Of a stretch of DNA of 64,000 bases, positions 11,560-23,800 are shown piece after piece. Source of the DNA: Sisyra terminalis. Its lineage: Eukaryota; Arthropoda; Insecta; Neuroptera; Sisyridae. The position numbers and the translations under genes are program-made. How positions within the stretch are numbered: the stretch's first letter is position 1; the number at the start of each line of letters is the position of its first letter. The notes below the pieces were generated by a model that had not been told where the DNA came from, did no database searches, and saw only the letters and a list, made by a program, of their open reading frames with translations. The stretch is taken from NCBI GenBank assembly GCA_958496175.1, contig OY292275.1:21925001-21989000 (forward strand), in the 5' to 3' direction.

Positions 11560-12410
11560 TATATATATAAAGTTAATAGGTTATGACGTCAGTCTAATTG
11601 ATTGACTTCGAAAAAAATAACCAAAATAAAAAAATAATTCTTTTATTTTTAACATGAAAGACAATTATACAATTCATATGATATTAATATCTATCAATAT
11701 TTTAAAAAGAAAAAAACAAAAACAAACTACAAAGTTTAAAATTCAGTCTCAAATGTACTTAAATGAGAGTCGTGCTTATAAGATAAAAATGTCTCATACA
11801 TTAATACTCCGCCTATTGGGTAATTCTATTCCTTTATATTTTTCGCGCGCCGAATCACGCAGCTATAAACACACGAAAAATATACTTTATGAGTAATAAT
11901 AGTCAGACTTAGTTAAAATTTAATGCTGTAGGTAATAATAATTTTACAACATTAACGGGGATTTTTTTTATTCAAAATGGATAATATACTCTAGGTTTTT
12001 ATATTTATAAATTTTAAACGAAAAAAGATCGTAAATTTCTAACCCAAAATCAAGATAACAAGGGCATTATATTTGTATTAAGACTAATAACCATCGTATT
12101 CACTTACACAAGCCATTGTTTCTTGAGTTTTAAAAATTCCCAAAACTGATTTTAACATTATATTCTTCTTTAAAATTTTGGTAAAATGTTCCATATTATG
12201 ATGATGTGTTATTGAATGCGGTCCTCATTGTTTTAAAAGCTTGAACGCAACTTTCCTATCAAGATATTTCAAGTTTTGCTCTAATTGGTACTTTTGTTTG
12301 TGGAAAACGTTAAAATTAAATTTACTTTGTCTTTTCGATATATTTGTAATGGAAGTTGGGTGTATTATATCTACAGCATTAATACTTTCAACTATGAACT
12401 ATTAAATTTG
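11560..12410. other. 3' flank of the SLC6 gene, no gene seen
   Basis: Short TA run after the Helitron, then A+T-rich sequence. A GACGTCA motif sits at 11585. The 80-codon frame at 11654-11896 is Lys-rich, low in complexity and matches nothing I recognise. The distal part should contain the SLC6 3' UTR on the minus strand. Confidence 0.3.
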
Positions 12411-15400
12411 TTAAAAATAAAAAAAATTTACCGAGGTTTCAACGTCAATTGCAAGGTGAAAAACTTCACTTTTATAAAAACAATTATGCTGACAACGTTC
12501 GCTTCGGCGACACGATCTAGTTTCTTTCGAAGGTTCAAACAATTTTCGAGCTACCCGCATTTGGGCATCTGCTGGACCCCAATCATCCGTAGGAACAAAT
12601 AGTGCGAGTACATTCCTCCGTTTTAAATAATGTGTTAATATAAATGCGACTGAAATGAACCAAATACAAAATGCTGATATTCCGACCCACCACAAAACAG
12701 TTTGGTAACTTTTAAAGTTATGACCTGTTCTAGGCATCGCTATAATTTTATTATGATTGTAAATATATTTGTTTTGCTGTTTTTTTTTTTAGTTAAAATA
12801 CCTGACAAAGATATAGTTAGAATAAGAATTTGTAAGATGGGCATTGCATTCCATAAAGTCATCCAAGATTTTGCTGGTGCTTTTCCAGTGTAAAAATTTA
12901 TATCGTCCCCAAGACGATCAACTCCATAAAACCAACAAATGTTCATCGTATAAATAATCATCACGAAAAAAAATAACGTTTTACAAATTACTTCAAATAA
13001 ATTCCATTTGAAAGTTCTTCCAGCTGTGAAAGTTAAAGGTATAGACAGCAGAAACAGTACAGTGCACATGAAAACGATAATGTAATTCCTATATATGAAA
13101 ATAACGGGAAAAACATCTACCATATTTACATAGATCATATCAATGAGCGAAGCCTTAAACAATAATTTATGAATTATTTATTTTGGAATTAATGCAATTT
13201 TAAATAAACTACCAAAGTTAAGTAGCATATTATCAATGCAGAAAAAAAGTATATGGTGGACATTAATTGGGGAATTCCTAGCAAACCAATTGCATGCGGC
13301 ACAACGATGAAATATGTTTCTGAGGGATAAATATCAAGTGCACTGAGTTCGCTGTATTTTCTATGCAAAGTGTGCTCTATGATACCCCAACAACCAGCCA
13401 AAATAATCGTATGTATGAATGTTACAATAATAATGATAATTGCAATTGAGATACAAATTCGTTCCGCAACATTATTTGCTTTTAAGTAGGAGCCTAACCA
13501 CACATGAAGACCACAACCAACTCCTAACATATCAAAAGTAATCTGAAAATAGGAAAAATTGTTAAAAATTATAAACTAAACAGCATGAGTTATGTATAAA
13601 GTTTTGATAAGTGGTTTTTAACCTGAAATCAATCAAACCCAGGGAATCGGTGAGTCAGTCTCGCGGGTTCGATCGGTTTTTAATGATTTTGTTCATTTTG
13701 TGCACTTATGTATAAGCTAGTGTAGAACCCGTTAGGCTCTATCCAAATGGAATTAAAATTGACAATAAAATTCTTTGTCAATAAAAATTTAAAATGCCAT
13801 AATCCTAATAGTCCAAAAGCTTGTAACATTGAAAAAAAAAATAAAAAACCTGAATTTTGGATAAAACCACTTTATTGGTTTTTCGGTCGGTGTAAAGGCA
13901 GGCTGGGAGCCGGTACAAATTGCATCATTTATTTATGCGCATCTTATTAATATAGATAAAAAATAAATTATAAAATGATAACAAGAAAGTATTTTTTATT
14001 GAGATATATTCGATTTTACAAACATAAATTTATGAATGCCAGACGTTTTTATTGTTGTTTTCAATGTGCCGGATACAATTTTATAATGAAAAAAATATTT
14101 TTTTCAAAGTATTTCAATACGCCTATTAAATATTTCATTATTCAATTTATCATACGCTACTTTGACTCAGATAATCTAATCATCATGAATCATATAAACT
14201 CCTTTTTAAATCTATGGATAAATATGGGTGTAGGAAACAATGAATGTGCTATATGTACATAAGTTTATGTTTGTAAAACAAATATATGTCAATAACAAAA
14301 AGAAAAACTTTCGATTGCGATAATTTTTAAAATGTATTTAATACCTGTACAAATAATATGCGCACAAATAAATGCAACTTGTACCTACCGGCAGCCATAC
14401 TGCCCTTATGCTAACCGAAATTTATATCCGAAATTTAGCTTTCTTAAAACTCTTTTTTTCAACATCGCTAACTCTTATACTATAAATTTAATTATCCATT
14501 TAAGTTTTCCTTTCCAATACCCTTTCATATGGAAAGCTCAAAAAATACCTCTGTCGCTCTTCTCCATGCAACTCCATTAAAAAATGATAGAATATCCACA
14601 TGAAAAACATATTTAGAACCAAGCCCAAAACCTTTTACCATCCCTAAAACGATTAGAGTTATAAATAGCAATATGAAATTCATTATCACCCAGTTTCTCA
14701 ACTGCGATGCGTAATCTGTAAAAATTAATTATTTAATTACTATAGTAGATAATTAGATAATTTTGAGTAAAAAAATCATACTTTCAATTATAGGTTTTAC
14801 AGTTAACAAACAAACAACTACATATAAGAATAAAGGAGAGCAAATCATTTGATAGTGGCCATTCCAGTGACTTGAAATGTCTTGATTTTTTTTCTCATCG
14901 TAAATAATTCCTTTGATTACATACGTATAGAAATATTCCGAGGATAAACGAGAAAAATTGTTACATTTTCCAGTAGCAATATTGATACCTACAAATATTC
15001 TTTGGTGATGAATCGACATTTGAATACAATTATATCGACATTTGAATTTTATCGTCATAACCCAGAAATTAGGTATTCCTTAGAATAACTTCTTTTTTTT
15101 AACTACAACGGCTAGATTCTGAATTTCCATTATCTTTATTGTTATTATTGAAAATTGAAATAGTATGTTGATATAGCGTATGTAGTTTTTCATAAATGGA
15201 AAAACAGGATTTTTTGGAACAACCCGAGAAAATGTATTGTTTAGGCACATAGACATTTTCAGGCACTAAATTACTATTCATGCAGTTTCAAGAAATGCCC
15301 AATTTTCGGTTTTGACAATAACAGACATACACTCATTTATTTCATAGTTGCTAATGCAATTTTTCGGCCAATCATTTTCACATCTCATCCATGGTAAATA

Positions 15401-15772
15401 CGTTGAAAACGAAAAATAGAAGTAAGCTTGAACATCGCTTGTAATTAATCCCACAATTATTGCTTTGGTAAACAATATCACTATCATGATGTAAGCACTG
15501 TAAGTTGATATTGGTATCATTTTTTGCATGAAAAATGCACTTTTTTCGGTAAATTGACCAATCCGTGTCTCTAAAGTCATGAGTGGAATTCCGAGAACAA
15601 TTGTAATAATAATGATGTGATAGAAAGACGGGGTTGTAGGGGAATTCCTAGTAAAATCAAAATATGAAACATTTTCCAAATCAATTATAAATCCAGTTGC
15701 CACTAATATATAATGCAGCCGGCTAACAAACTGATAACTACGTACGTATGGTACAACATGAATATGTCTCAT
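12411..15772 (-). CDS. Divergent SLC6-family transporter-like protein, complete, six exons
   Basis: SLC6 proteins are 12-helix plasma-membrane symporters for neurotransmitters or amino acids. Exons (minus): 15772-15331, 14988-14782, 14715-14549, 13542-13213, 13153-12802, 12739-12411. All sites are GT-AG and the phases agree, giving 608 residues, usual for the family. Family marks are GIPLMTLETRIGQFT (TM2), PWMRCENDWPKNC and SSEYF (EL2), ATEITFDMLGVGCG (TM6), FIVVPHAIG (TM7-8), VDVFP, FYGVDRLGDDINFYTGKAP (TM10-11) and PTDDWGPA at the C-tail. The odd part is TM1: the usual GxGNVWRFPY is DLENVSYFDF at residues 31-40. It lacks the helix-break glycines, the Trp and the gate Arg, so ordinary sodium-coupled transport is unlikely. 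The N-terminus is short; stops lie just upstream of the ATG, but an upstream exon is possible. The 183-bp frame at 15099-15281 is intronic. Confidence 0.88.
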
Positions 15773-16090
15773 GTTTTATTAAATATTATGAATTATTTAT
15801 TTTGACGTTGGACAAAAAGTATTGGAATAGTTTTTTTTTGGATACAAACATTTGCATGCAAATACCTGTTGTTTCCATATAAATTATATTTAAATGAAAC
15901 TTTTTGTTGTAACGTACCTGTAAATTAGAAAATTAAAACTGTTGTAACTTAGGGGAAAACTTTTGTAATAGTTTCAGCATTTTGTATTATTGTTGTGCAA
16001 CAAACAATTTCTTTTCCTCTTTTTCCAGGAGAATCATTCCATATGAAATCAGCAAATGGTTTGGTTAGAACAAAATGGACGATTACGCCT
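15773..16090. other. Probable promoter side of the SLC6 gene
   Basis: Non-coding sequence immediately upstream of the SLC6 ATG on the minus strand, ending at the SINE. No core promoter motif can be assigned with confidence. Confidence 0.25.
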
Positions 16091-16235
16091 TCTGGTGGCC
16101 GAGTGGTCAAGGTGGCCGCTTCAAAACTGGTAGGTTTTGGGTTCGATCCTCGTATCGAGCAAATTTTTGATATTTCTCTAATACGATTTTTTATTAACCT
16201 TAGAGTCGGTAAAAACTTTTGTAATTGCAGCTTAT
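16091..16235 (+). mobile_element. tRNA-derived SINE, copy 1
   Basis: Head with A-box TGGCCGAGTGG and B-box GGTTCGATCCT, about 45 bases apart, followed by ATCGAGCAAATT. The body contains TTATTAACCTTAGAGTCGG. The same body occurs at 20036, 35887, 37872, 42235 and 51075 (minus). The head resembles a Leu- or Ser-type tRNA, but the continuing shared body marks it as a SINE. Confidence 0.75.
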
Positions 16236-17876
16236 AAGGAGTAATTAGAAATGTATTAAAAGAGAAAATCATGTCTGGTGATTATGATATACATGACATA
16301 TCTGATAGAATCCGGCGAATAAAAAATGGGAGATTCATTTTCTTACAATTTTTTCTTTTTTATGATCCTCAATTGGGTACTATACCAATAAAGGTGCAAA
16401 TTAAGAACTGATGTTTTTTGTGAACTAATAGTAAACCCTTATGATATTATCATTTAAAAAACTACTAGCATTGTCTTGAAATAATATTTTCTATGAAAAA
16501 AAAATCAAAAATTTATTATTTTGAATAAATCTCAGCTTTGAGTTTTTGTAATTTTATGACAGCTGCATTAAAATCATCAAATTTTTTCTAAAACTATAAA
16601 ATATTTTAGCTTTTTTTAATGTCGTAGAAATTGGCTTAATTTAAAAAGTATTAATGAGTCGCCAAAACGGTTAAATTCAAAAAACAAAAATTGAGAAAAT
16701 ATATGTTTTTGACACATTTTATTGGTACAGTTTTTACTCAGAAGCCAAAAAAGAGCAATTTTATCTTGAAAAAAAGAAATCAACGATTAACACCCTTAAT
16801 AGTTAAGGGAAATATTATTTATTTTATCAAAATTTACAAAATTGAGAAAATATCTAATAATGAACTTAACTCCTTTGGCTTTTTAGCGACTCAAATAAGT
16901 AACATATGAAGAGCTTCTGTAAATAATCAAAGTCCAATATCATTTTCAGATTTTTGTAAAATAGATATTTTAAAAAAAATCATATTTTCAAGGAAAATAA
17001 AAATAACAGAATAGCACTAACTGATTATGATTGAGAACCCAAAAAACTATAGATATTGTCTCAAAACATTACATTTTAATATTTTCCTCCACATGAATCG
17101 ACGCACCATAAAGTTCAAAACCAGTTAGAAAATAACCATTAAAAGGCGAAAGAAAATAATGGGTACTATATTCTACCAAACAGTTTTATTGTATAAATAT
17201 TAAATATGTTGTAACAAGAATTAATTTTAATTTAATTCTATAGTAGACTAATTTAATGTTTATGTAAGTAAACTTTAAAACAAATTATAAAAATGAACTA
17301 TGACAATATATTATTCAATAAACATATATTTTTGGAATAAACTTAGTATCTCTATAACATCAAGAAGTTATTTGTAGTTTTGGTCACAATACAGACTTTA
17401 CAACATTTATTCACTACATTCACTAGCACAACCCAGATGAATAAAAACTTGCACTAATAACATATATTTTTTTACAAAAACGAGCATTCATTCCAAATAT
17501 AATATTTGAACTTATTGCAAAAGAATGTTATATTGCCTCATTGTAAACTGAGGTATTATTTTAAGTAAAATTGAAAGTTTGACTTGCTTTCATTGATTTT
17601 ATTATTTCAAACTTTTGTTCGAATGAACTGGAAGTAAAAAGAAAATTCTTTCAATTAATAAAACAATAAATTTATCATCAATTTTTTTCATCTGGTTACT
17701 AGATATATCTGTGCCAGTAACATCAATTTACACCTCAAGGAGAGTTAATGTTAAGAGAAGATATAAAGCATGCATTATACTTCAAAAATAACATTCAGTA
17801 TTTCGTTCAAATATGAAATGAAAATATTATCTAACATCAATGTTTTTACAATGATTTTATCAATGCTTTGTTCCTA
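16236..17876. other. Intergenic A+T-rich sequence and RTK 3' flank
   Basis: No gene or repeat was recognised. The 72-codon frame at 16691-16909 is low-complexity and has no family features. The right part (about 17700-17876) is expected to hold the 3' UTR of the kinase gene transcribed leftward. Confidence 0.3.
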
Positions 17877-20800
17877 TCAATTACAATTAACATTCTGAAG
17901 TTCTTCTTCTGTTGGCGGAAACATGTACGTTGGATTTAAACATTCAAATGTCACATAAGTTTTTCGTTTTGTTAGATGATTCAATCGCTCCACCAATTCA
18001 GCAAATGATGGTCGATCATCTGCACAATGGGACCAGCAACTAAGCATAATTCTATAAATTTCATCACTCAAATTTTCCGGCTTCTCTAATCGTTTTCCAT
18101 CGAGCAAATATTGTAAGAGTTTTGATATATCTAATGTACAGTAAGGAAATGCTCCTGAAATAAAAACATACAAATTTTTACTGCGATTTCTATACGTTAA
18201 AGTTGAAATCCAAGTTGCTGTAAAAATGTGAAAATTGATATTTGGAAAATTTTTCTTCATATAGTGACGGGTTGTTAAAAAAACAAAATCTTTGATTGTA
18301 GCTTATTTCAGCTCTTCTCAAATGACTAATGAGTTACTGAATCAAGTGATCAAAAACCAAATACACGGGTAATGTTAAAAAATCATATTATTTTTTTAAT
18401 TTTATTATTTTAATTTACTTAATCAATTAATTTAATTTTACACTATTGAATTTTATTGAAGTTATACTTCTTTAGGCATCATGAGAGGGAACAAATAAAT
18501 TTTATTACGGAAGTTGATTTGAGCTTTTCCATTCACTAACAATACACAATTCAGGATTGAATTAAACAAAATACAACTGCGCATGAGCCCAAGCAAATAT
18601 TGGCATATATGTCAGTAAAGACAGACAACAAAGAATGTAAACACATAAGTGTCAGTAAAAAACGAATTATAATAATGATTCTCTTATTTCAATTTCTTTC
18701 AATTGTCAATTTTTGTTATTTGTCAATTGTGAGAGTATTAACTGATAATATTCCACGGGTAGCTACACGTTTTTATAAAACGTGATAATGATGCAAAATC
18801 TGTTAAAAACTGTAGTTACGAAGTATAGATACAAGAAGTCCGAGCGTTTTAGACTTTTTCACAATATTCATGTACACAATAACAGACCCTGATCATAATT
18901 CTCTCTTCTGCCACTAGCAGCGCAAATATTCCGAACGCACGTAAGGTATTAAGATGGTATTTCAATTTTACAATGTATGATGAAAAATATTTCAAGATAT
19001 GACTGCAGTCACTTCTGTCAAGATGTGAGCTAGTAGTCTGTTTGCAGTGATAACTTAAACCAAAACTATATGCTTTATGTAACCTAATTAAGGTAACCTA
19101 AGTTAGTACACCAAAGATTCTTGCGGTGGCGCCACATCCTGATACATTTTTCACTGTGCAGAAGATTGAAATTCACAACTGTTCATAAAAGCAATACTTC
19201 CCGCGTAATGGTTCAAACGCCTGTTTTGTGAAAAATAGCGCGCTCTACCGGTACTGAATCTCAAATTAATGCCATTTTTTTAACATTACGTTCTGGTATT
19301 CAGTAGTGTAGCTTGCGTTTCAGCCGCTCGGAGTCAACTGGAAATTTGCTGCTCTCTATTTTCATTATCAGTCAAATTCTTTAATTATTTAAAAATGATT
19401 TCTTCTTGTTTTTCTCAAAGCAAAATCTTTTTTGGTATTTTCAACGTCAATATACCGCCACATTTTGTGTGCTCCGGGGGGTAGGAGGGCATGGTTCTCC
19501 TAGCACCCACCATGCTACGCCACTGCTTATATCTGTACTTCGTATATCTATATCTCTAGTTATTGAACAAAAACGGCTAAAACTATTTTCCAAAAGAAAA
19601 ATCAACTTCTAGAAAGAAGTATAACTCCATAATAAACACATACACCTTTTTTGTTTATATTTTTTTCAATGAATTTTCAAACATAATTGTTAAAAACCAA
19701 TACCATCAAAGATGTTATCAATAATTCTTGCTTTATACCGATGTGTTAAAAGTACTTTATTATATATATTAATCCAGTATTTATTATATTTGAAAGTATG
19801 AAAATTATTGTTGCCAAAGATTAATTTACATTAAATTATTGTTGTGAATTATAAAAGTTTGGTAGTCATTCTCTTTTATTTGAATATTGATGCAATACAA
19901 TTATTTTATATCATTTTAAATTTATAGTTAGTAATTTGGCGTAATTTTTTAAAATTTTGACATAGATATCGGAGGAAATCAAAATAAAACCAACAAATCG
20001 TAGTGTAAATTGAAGTATTAATACAGACGCTAGCCTGCTAGTGACCGAGTGGTCAAGGTAACTGCTCCAAAACTAGTAAATTTTGCGTTCGATCCTCGTA
20101 TCGAGCAAATTCTCAAAAGTTCTCAATTTACAGGTTTTTGTTAACCCTAGACACCCTAGAGTCGGTAAAGCGACAGTACATAACATTTCAAAAAATAAAA
20201 ACGCAGTTTATTCGATATTTGATCATCTGATTTAATAGCACAGTATTTAATAATGTGGTATTAAATCAACCTAAATAACTTTTAAAATTGACGATGTCGA
20301 AAAGACAACAAACTTTAACTCAAACAAAACTTTTCAAATACAGTAAAATATTGATGTTCCCAGAAGACAAATAATAGGAAAGTGCTTATTGTATAAAATT
20401 TTACAAGCTCAATGGGAAATATAAATGTTTTTAAAGTCAAACACCAGAATGTTTTTTTTAGCTTTACTAGTAAAATATTACCTAAAGTAGCGATTTCCCA
20501 TAATACTACTGCGTACGCCCAAACATCACTTTTGCTTGAGTATAAATGATCCCGAATAGCTTCTATACTTAACCATCTTATTGGAACTTTTTTATTTCTT
20601 GTATTAACATAAATTCCTGGTCTTGACAAACCAAAATCACTGATTTTTAAATTTCGATTGTTATCAATCAAAACATTTCTAGCAGCTAGATCTCTAAAAT
20701 TGGAAAAAAAATATTTAAGATTCTTTAGGCTATGTTGTATTGGTATATTAAAATTACCTGTGTGTAATTTGTTTCTTTTCAAGATGAGCCATTCCTTCTG

Positions 20801-23800
20801 CAATTTGTAACGCGAATCTTTGCAATTCGTTTGAGTCTAAAATGTATTCTAATTCATCTAGTCTTTTGTCTGATCTTTCATCCAACGCATCTAATGAAGT
20901 ATAACGATCTTCACTGATTATTGTAAATTCAGCTAAAAATAATATTTAAAAATAGAAGCTTTGATTTTATAATATTTTAGTTGAAATTACTGTTATTAGC
21001 TGACGATTTGTCACCCCGAGCTGAATTCAAATCAGAATTGGTGAAACTAAAAAAATTTAATTATTTTATAAAAGAAATCCAGCTTGATATTTAAAACATT
21101 TTTTTTTAAATCAAGATCATCAAATTAATTTTAAACTTACTCCTTTGTCATATTTGAATTATCTTTATGGTTCGAATCGGTTTTATTTCTATTTGTAAGC
21201 ATATATTTGCGACGTTCAAACTCATTCCGTAAACCCACTAAATAACGATTTAAATCGCCATGAGGTAAGTATTCCATAATCATACAAAAAGGTTCCTTCA
21301 AAGTGCAACATCCTAAAAGTGTTACAATATGCGGATGTCGACCAGCTTTTTTCAGAATAGCTATTTCTCCTAGAAACTCTTCTGCCTCATCAGTAGATGT
21401 TCCATCTGAAAAGTGATCAAATGTAGTTAAGGAAATGCTTTTTGGTGACGGCAATTAAAAATGATTACTAAATATAGGTATGTAAGTTTAAAAATACGTG
21501 CAACAAGAAATATTTTTATCCCTACAATTTTTACATACTTTATAACTTACTGAACTTTTTAACAGCTACGAAAGTTTTTCCGGGAACTCCAGCAATAGCT
21601 TCAGCTGTAGCTTCATAGACGCAGCCAAAAGCACCTTTACCAACTAACTTTCTAAATGTTAATCTGCGATAATCAATTTCATAGTCATCTACAAAGCCAC
21701 AAGCTTTTGCATCCTAGAAATAGATGTTTTGTTATTTCTACCATTTTGTTATTTTAAAAATTATTTATAATGTAAATATAGTTAAAAATAATGAACTTTA
21801 TAAAGATCAATCAATCAAAAGTGCTATATGTCGGCCTCGATATCCAATTTAAATCAAAAATAAATATAATGAAAAATTTATTCAGTAATAATCTTGAATT
21901 AAATTTCCGAAAACAAAGTTTAGGTGCAACATGTCTAAATCAATAATAAATTTGAACCTGTTGATTTTTTTTAACATTTCAGTAATTTATTTTATATCTT
22001 TAATGTAACTGAATTATGAAAATTAATTACTACATTAAAAGCACAAAATTTTACGAATTATGTTTTAGCAAAAAAAAAAATAGCTTTGTGAAAACTTAAT
22101 TGAATTAATAGATACATAAAATATGATGTAGACTTAGACGATCTATTTAACTATCCTAGGATATTAAAGCTGGCCTGAAAAAAGAGACATCTCATCACAT
22201 GTACCTAAAAGCGTTCATCTGGCTTTACAAATTGTAAATTTCATTATAATCTTTTATCACGATTGAGAAGCTAAAGTCAAAATTCAAATCAAAGCCATCA
22301 AAATATAAACTGGCTACAATTCCTAGTAATTTTTTTCAATACAGCATATGAAAACTTAAACAAATTTTTTAATACCTTCATCATTTAACTTTTTACCTGG
22401 GTCTCAATGATAAAAATTAACATTTAAGTTGGTTTTTTAAAATAGTTATGATGAAATTAAAAACTAAAGTTTCACAAGTAATTTTTGTTACTACAAACTT
22501 GAATCGGAGCTGAAACCAAAATTTGAAAACATTTAGCTCCGCATCCCAAATTAATTTCTGCCAAATTCGCCAACCTCTTTTAAGCATGCATGCAGATTAC
22601 TATAATGATTGGTATTTTCACTCAAAGATAAATAGAGCATATCTTTAAGATAGCTACTTACAAGAAAAAAAAATATCTGTTAGATAAATCCTACATATTT
22701 TACTATTCAAAGGTGAAAATTCACATGTTTTCTCTATTCTCCGGGTAAAATTGTATCTGATAGATAAATGTCACTATCTAGATGTAAGAATACTAACTGT
22801 AATTGCTATAACTCTTGACAAGAAAGAAGTATTCTATTTTATTCATATTCAGTCGTTTTTTATATATGAAAAAAAATAACACAGAATACCAAAAATTGAT
22901 TAAAAATTCGTTTGCTTAAATAAACTTTATTGGTTCATTTTTAAAACACATATTTACTCAACATAAATGACAGAAAATTATAATTTATTTCACCAATTAA
23001 ATAACTGCCATGAAGTTTTTTCAAACACAAAAAACCAATATCAACTTAGTTTATTTATTGTAACATGTCTAAGGTTTAAATATTTGTCTGCATAGTGGCT
23101 TCTGTATGTATCTGGCTTCCTGTTGTGTGCTCACTGAACCATGAAAATAAATAAAGGGGCAGTGGTTAAGCACAATAAGATGAAAGACTCTCTAGATGTT
23201 TCTTTAAGAAATTTTGATAGAAAATTGGAAACGAATTTTGAAAGGATGAACACTAAAAATTAGGGTAGTGTGCTCAAGATTGAAGAACCTGGATTTCGAA
23301 TAATTGAAAAGCATGTCTGTACCACTATAAACGAGATTAATCATAAGTGGAGGATAATCAGTCAACAATCAGTTCTAGTTGATGAATCAATAAGTTAACA
23401 ATCAGTAATAAACAGCTAATCAATCAGTTATAAATTAGTTATAGTGTTCAATTAATAAATAAACGATTGTTGTAAATAATTAAGTGTACAGTGCGAAATA
23501 AATAAACGTTTGTGTAATAAAATAAATTTGTTATTGTTGTATGTCCCCAAACCCAAATCTAAACTAACCCGTCAAATATACATAATACTCCGTACTCAAT
23601 TTCACAGACCTTACACATTTGGGCTACTTTGCTTAATTCCCTCAAAAGGAAAATCCAATTTCATAACACAACTGCTAAATATTTTTAATTTTAGCTCAAT
23701 GTCATTAATGGAAATCAATCTACATTTTTATGATTGTTAAGGTTTTTTATTTTTGGTTTTGCAAACACTAAATCAACTACCTACATATAATGCACCTAAA

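Noticed and set aside
12285..12602. 105-codon plus-strand open frame
   Set aside because: It is antisense to the last coding exon of the SLC6 gene, whose minus-strand product has clear family motifs.
15099..15281. 60-codon minus-strand frame next to the first SLC6 exon
   Set aside because: It lies in the intron between 15331 and 14988; the spliced product without it restores family sequence and phase.
15278..15772. SLC6 pseudogene call based on the altered TM1
   Set aside because: All six exons are open, splice sites are canonical and phases agree over 608 codons, so decay is not supported; divergence is a better description.
16091..16165. tRNA gene
   Set aside because: The A and B boxes are part of a repeated SINE with a shared downstream body and tail; the same unit occurs at five other places.
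20315..20803. 162-codon minus-strand frame as one kinase exon
   Set aside because: Only 20482-20693 is exon; the flanking residues are intronic, with clear GTAATA donor and TTTTAG acceptor.
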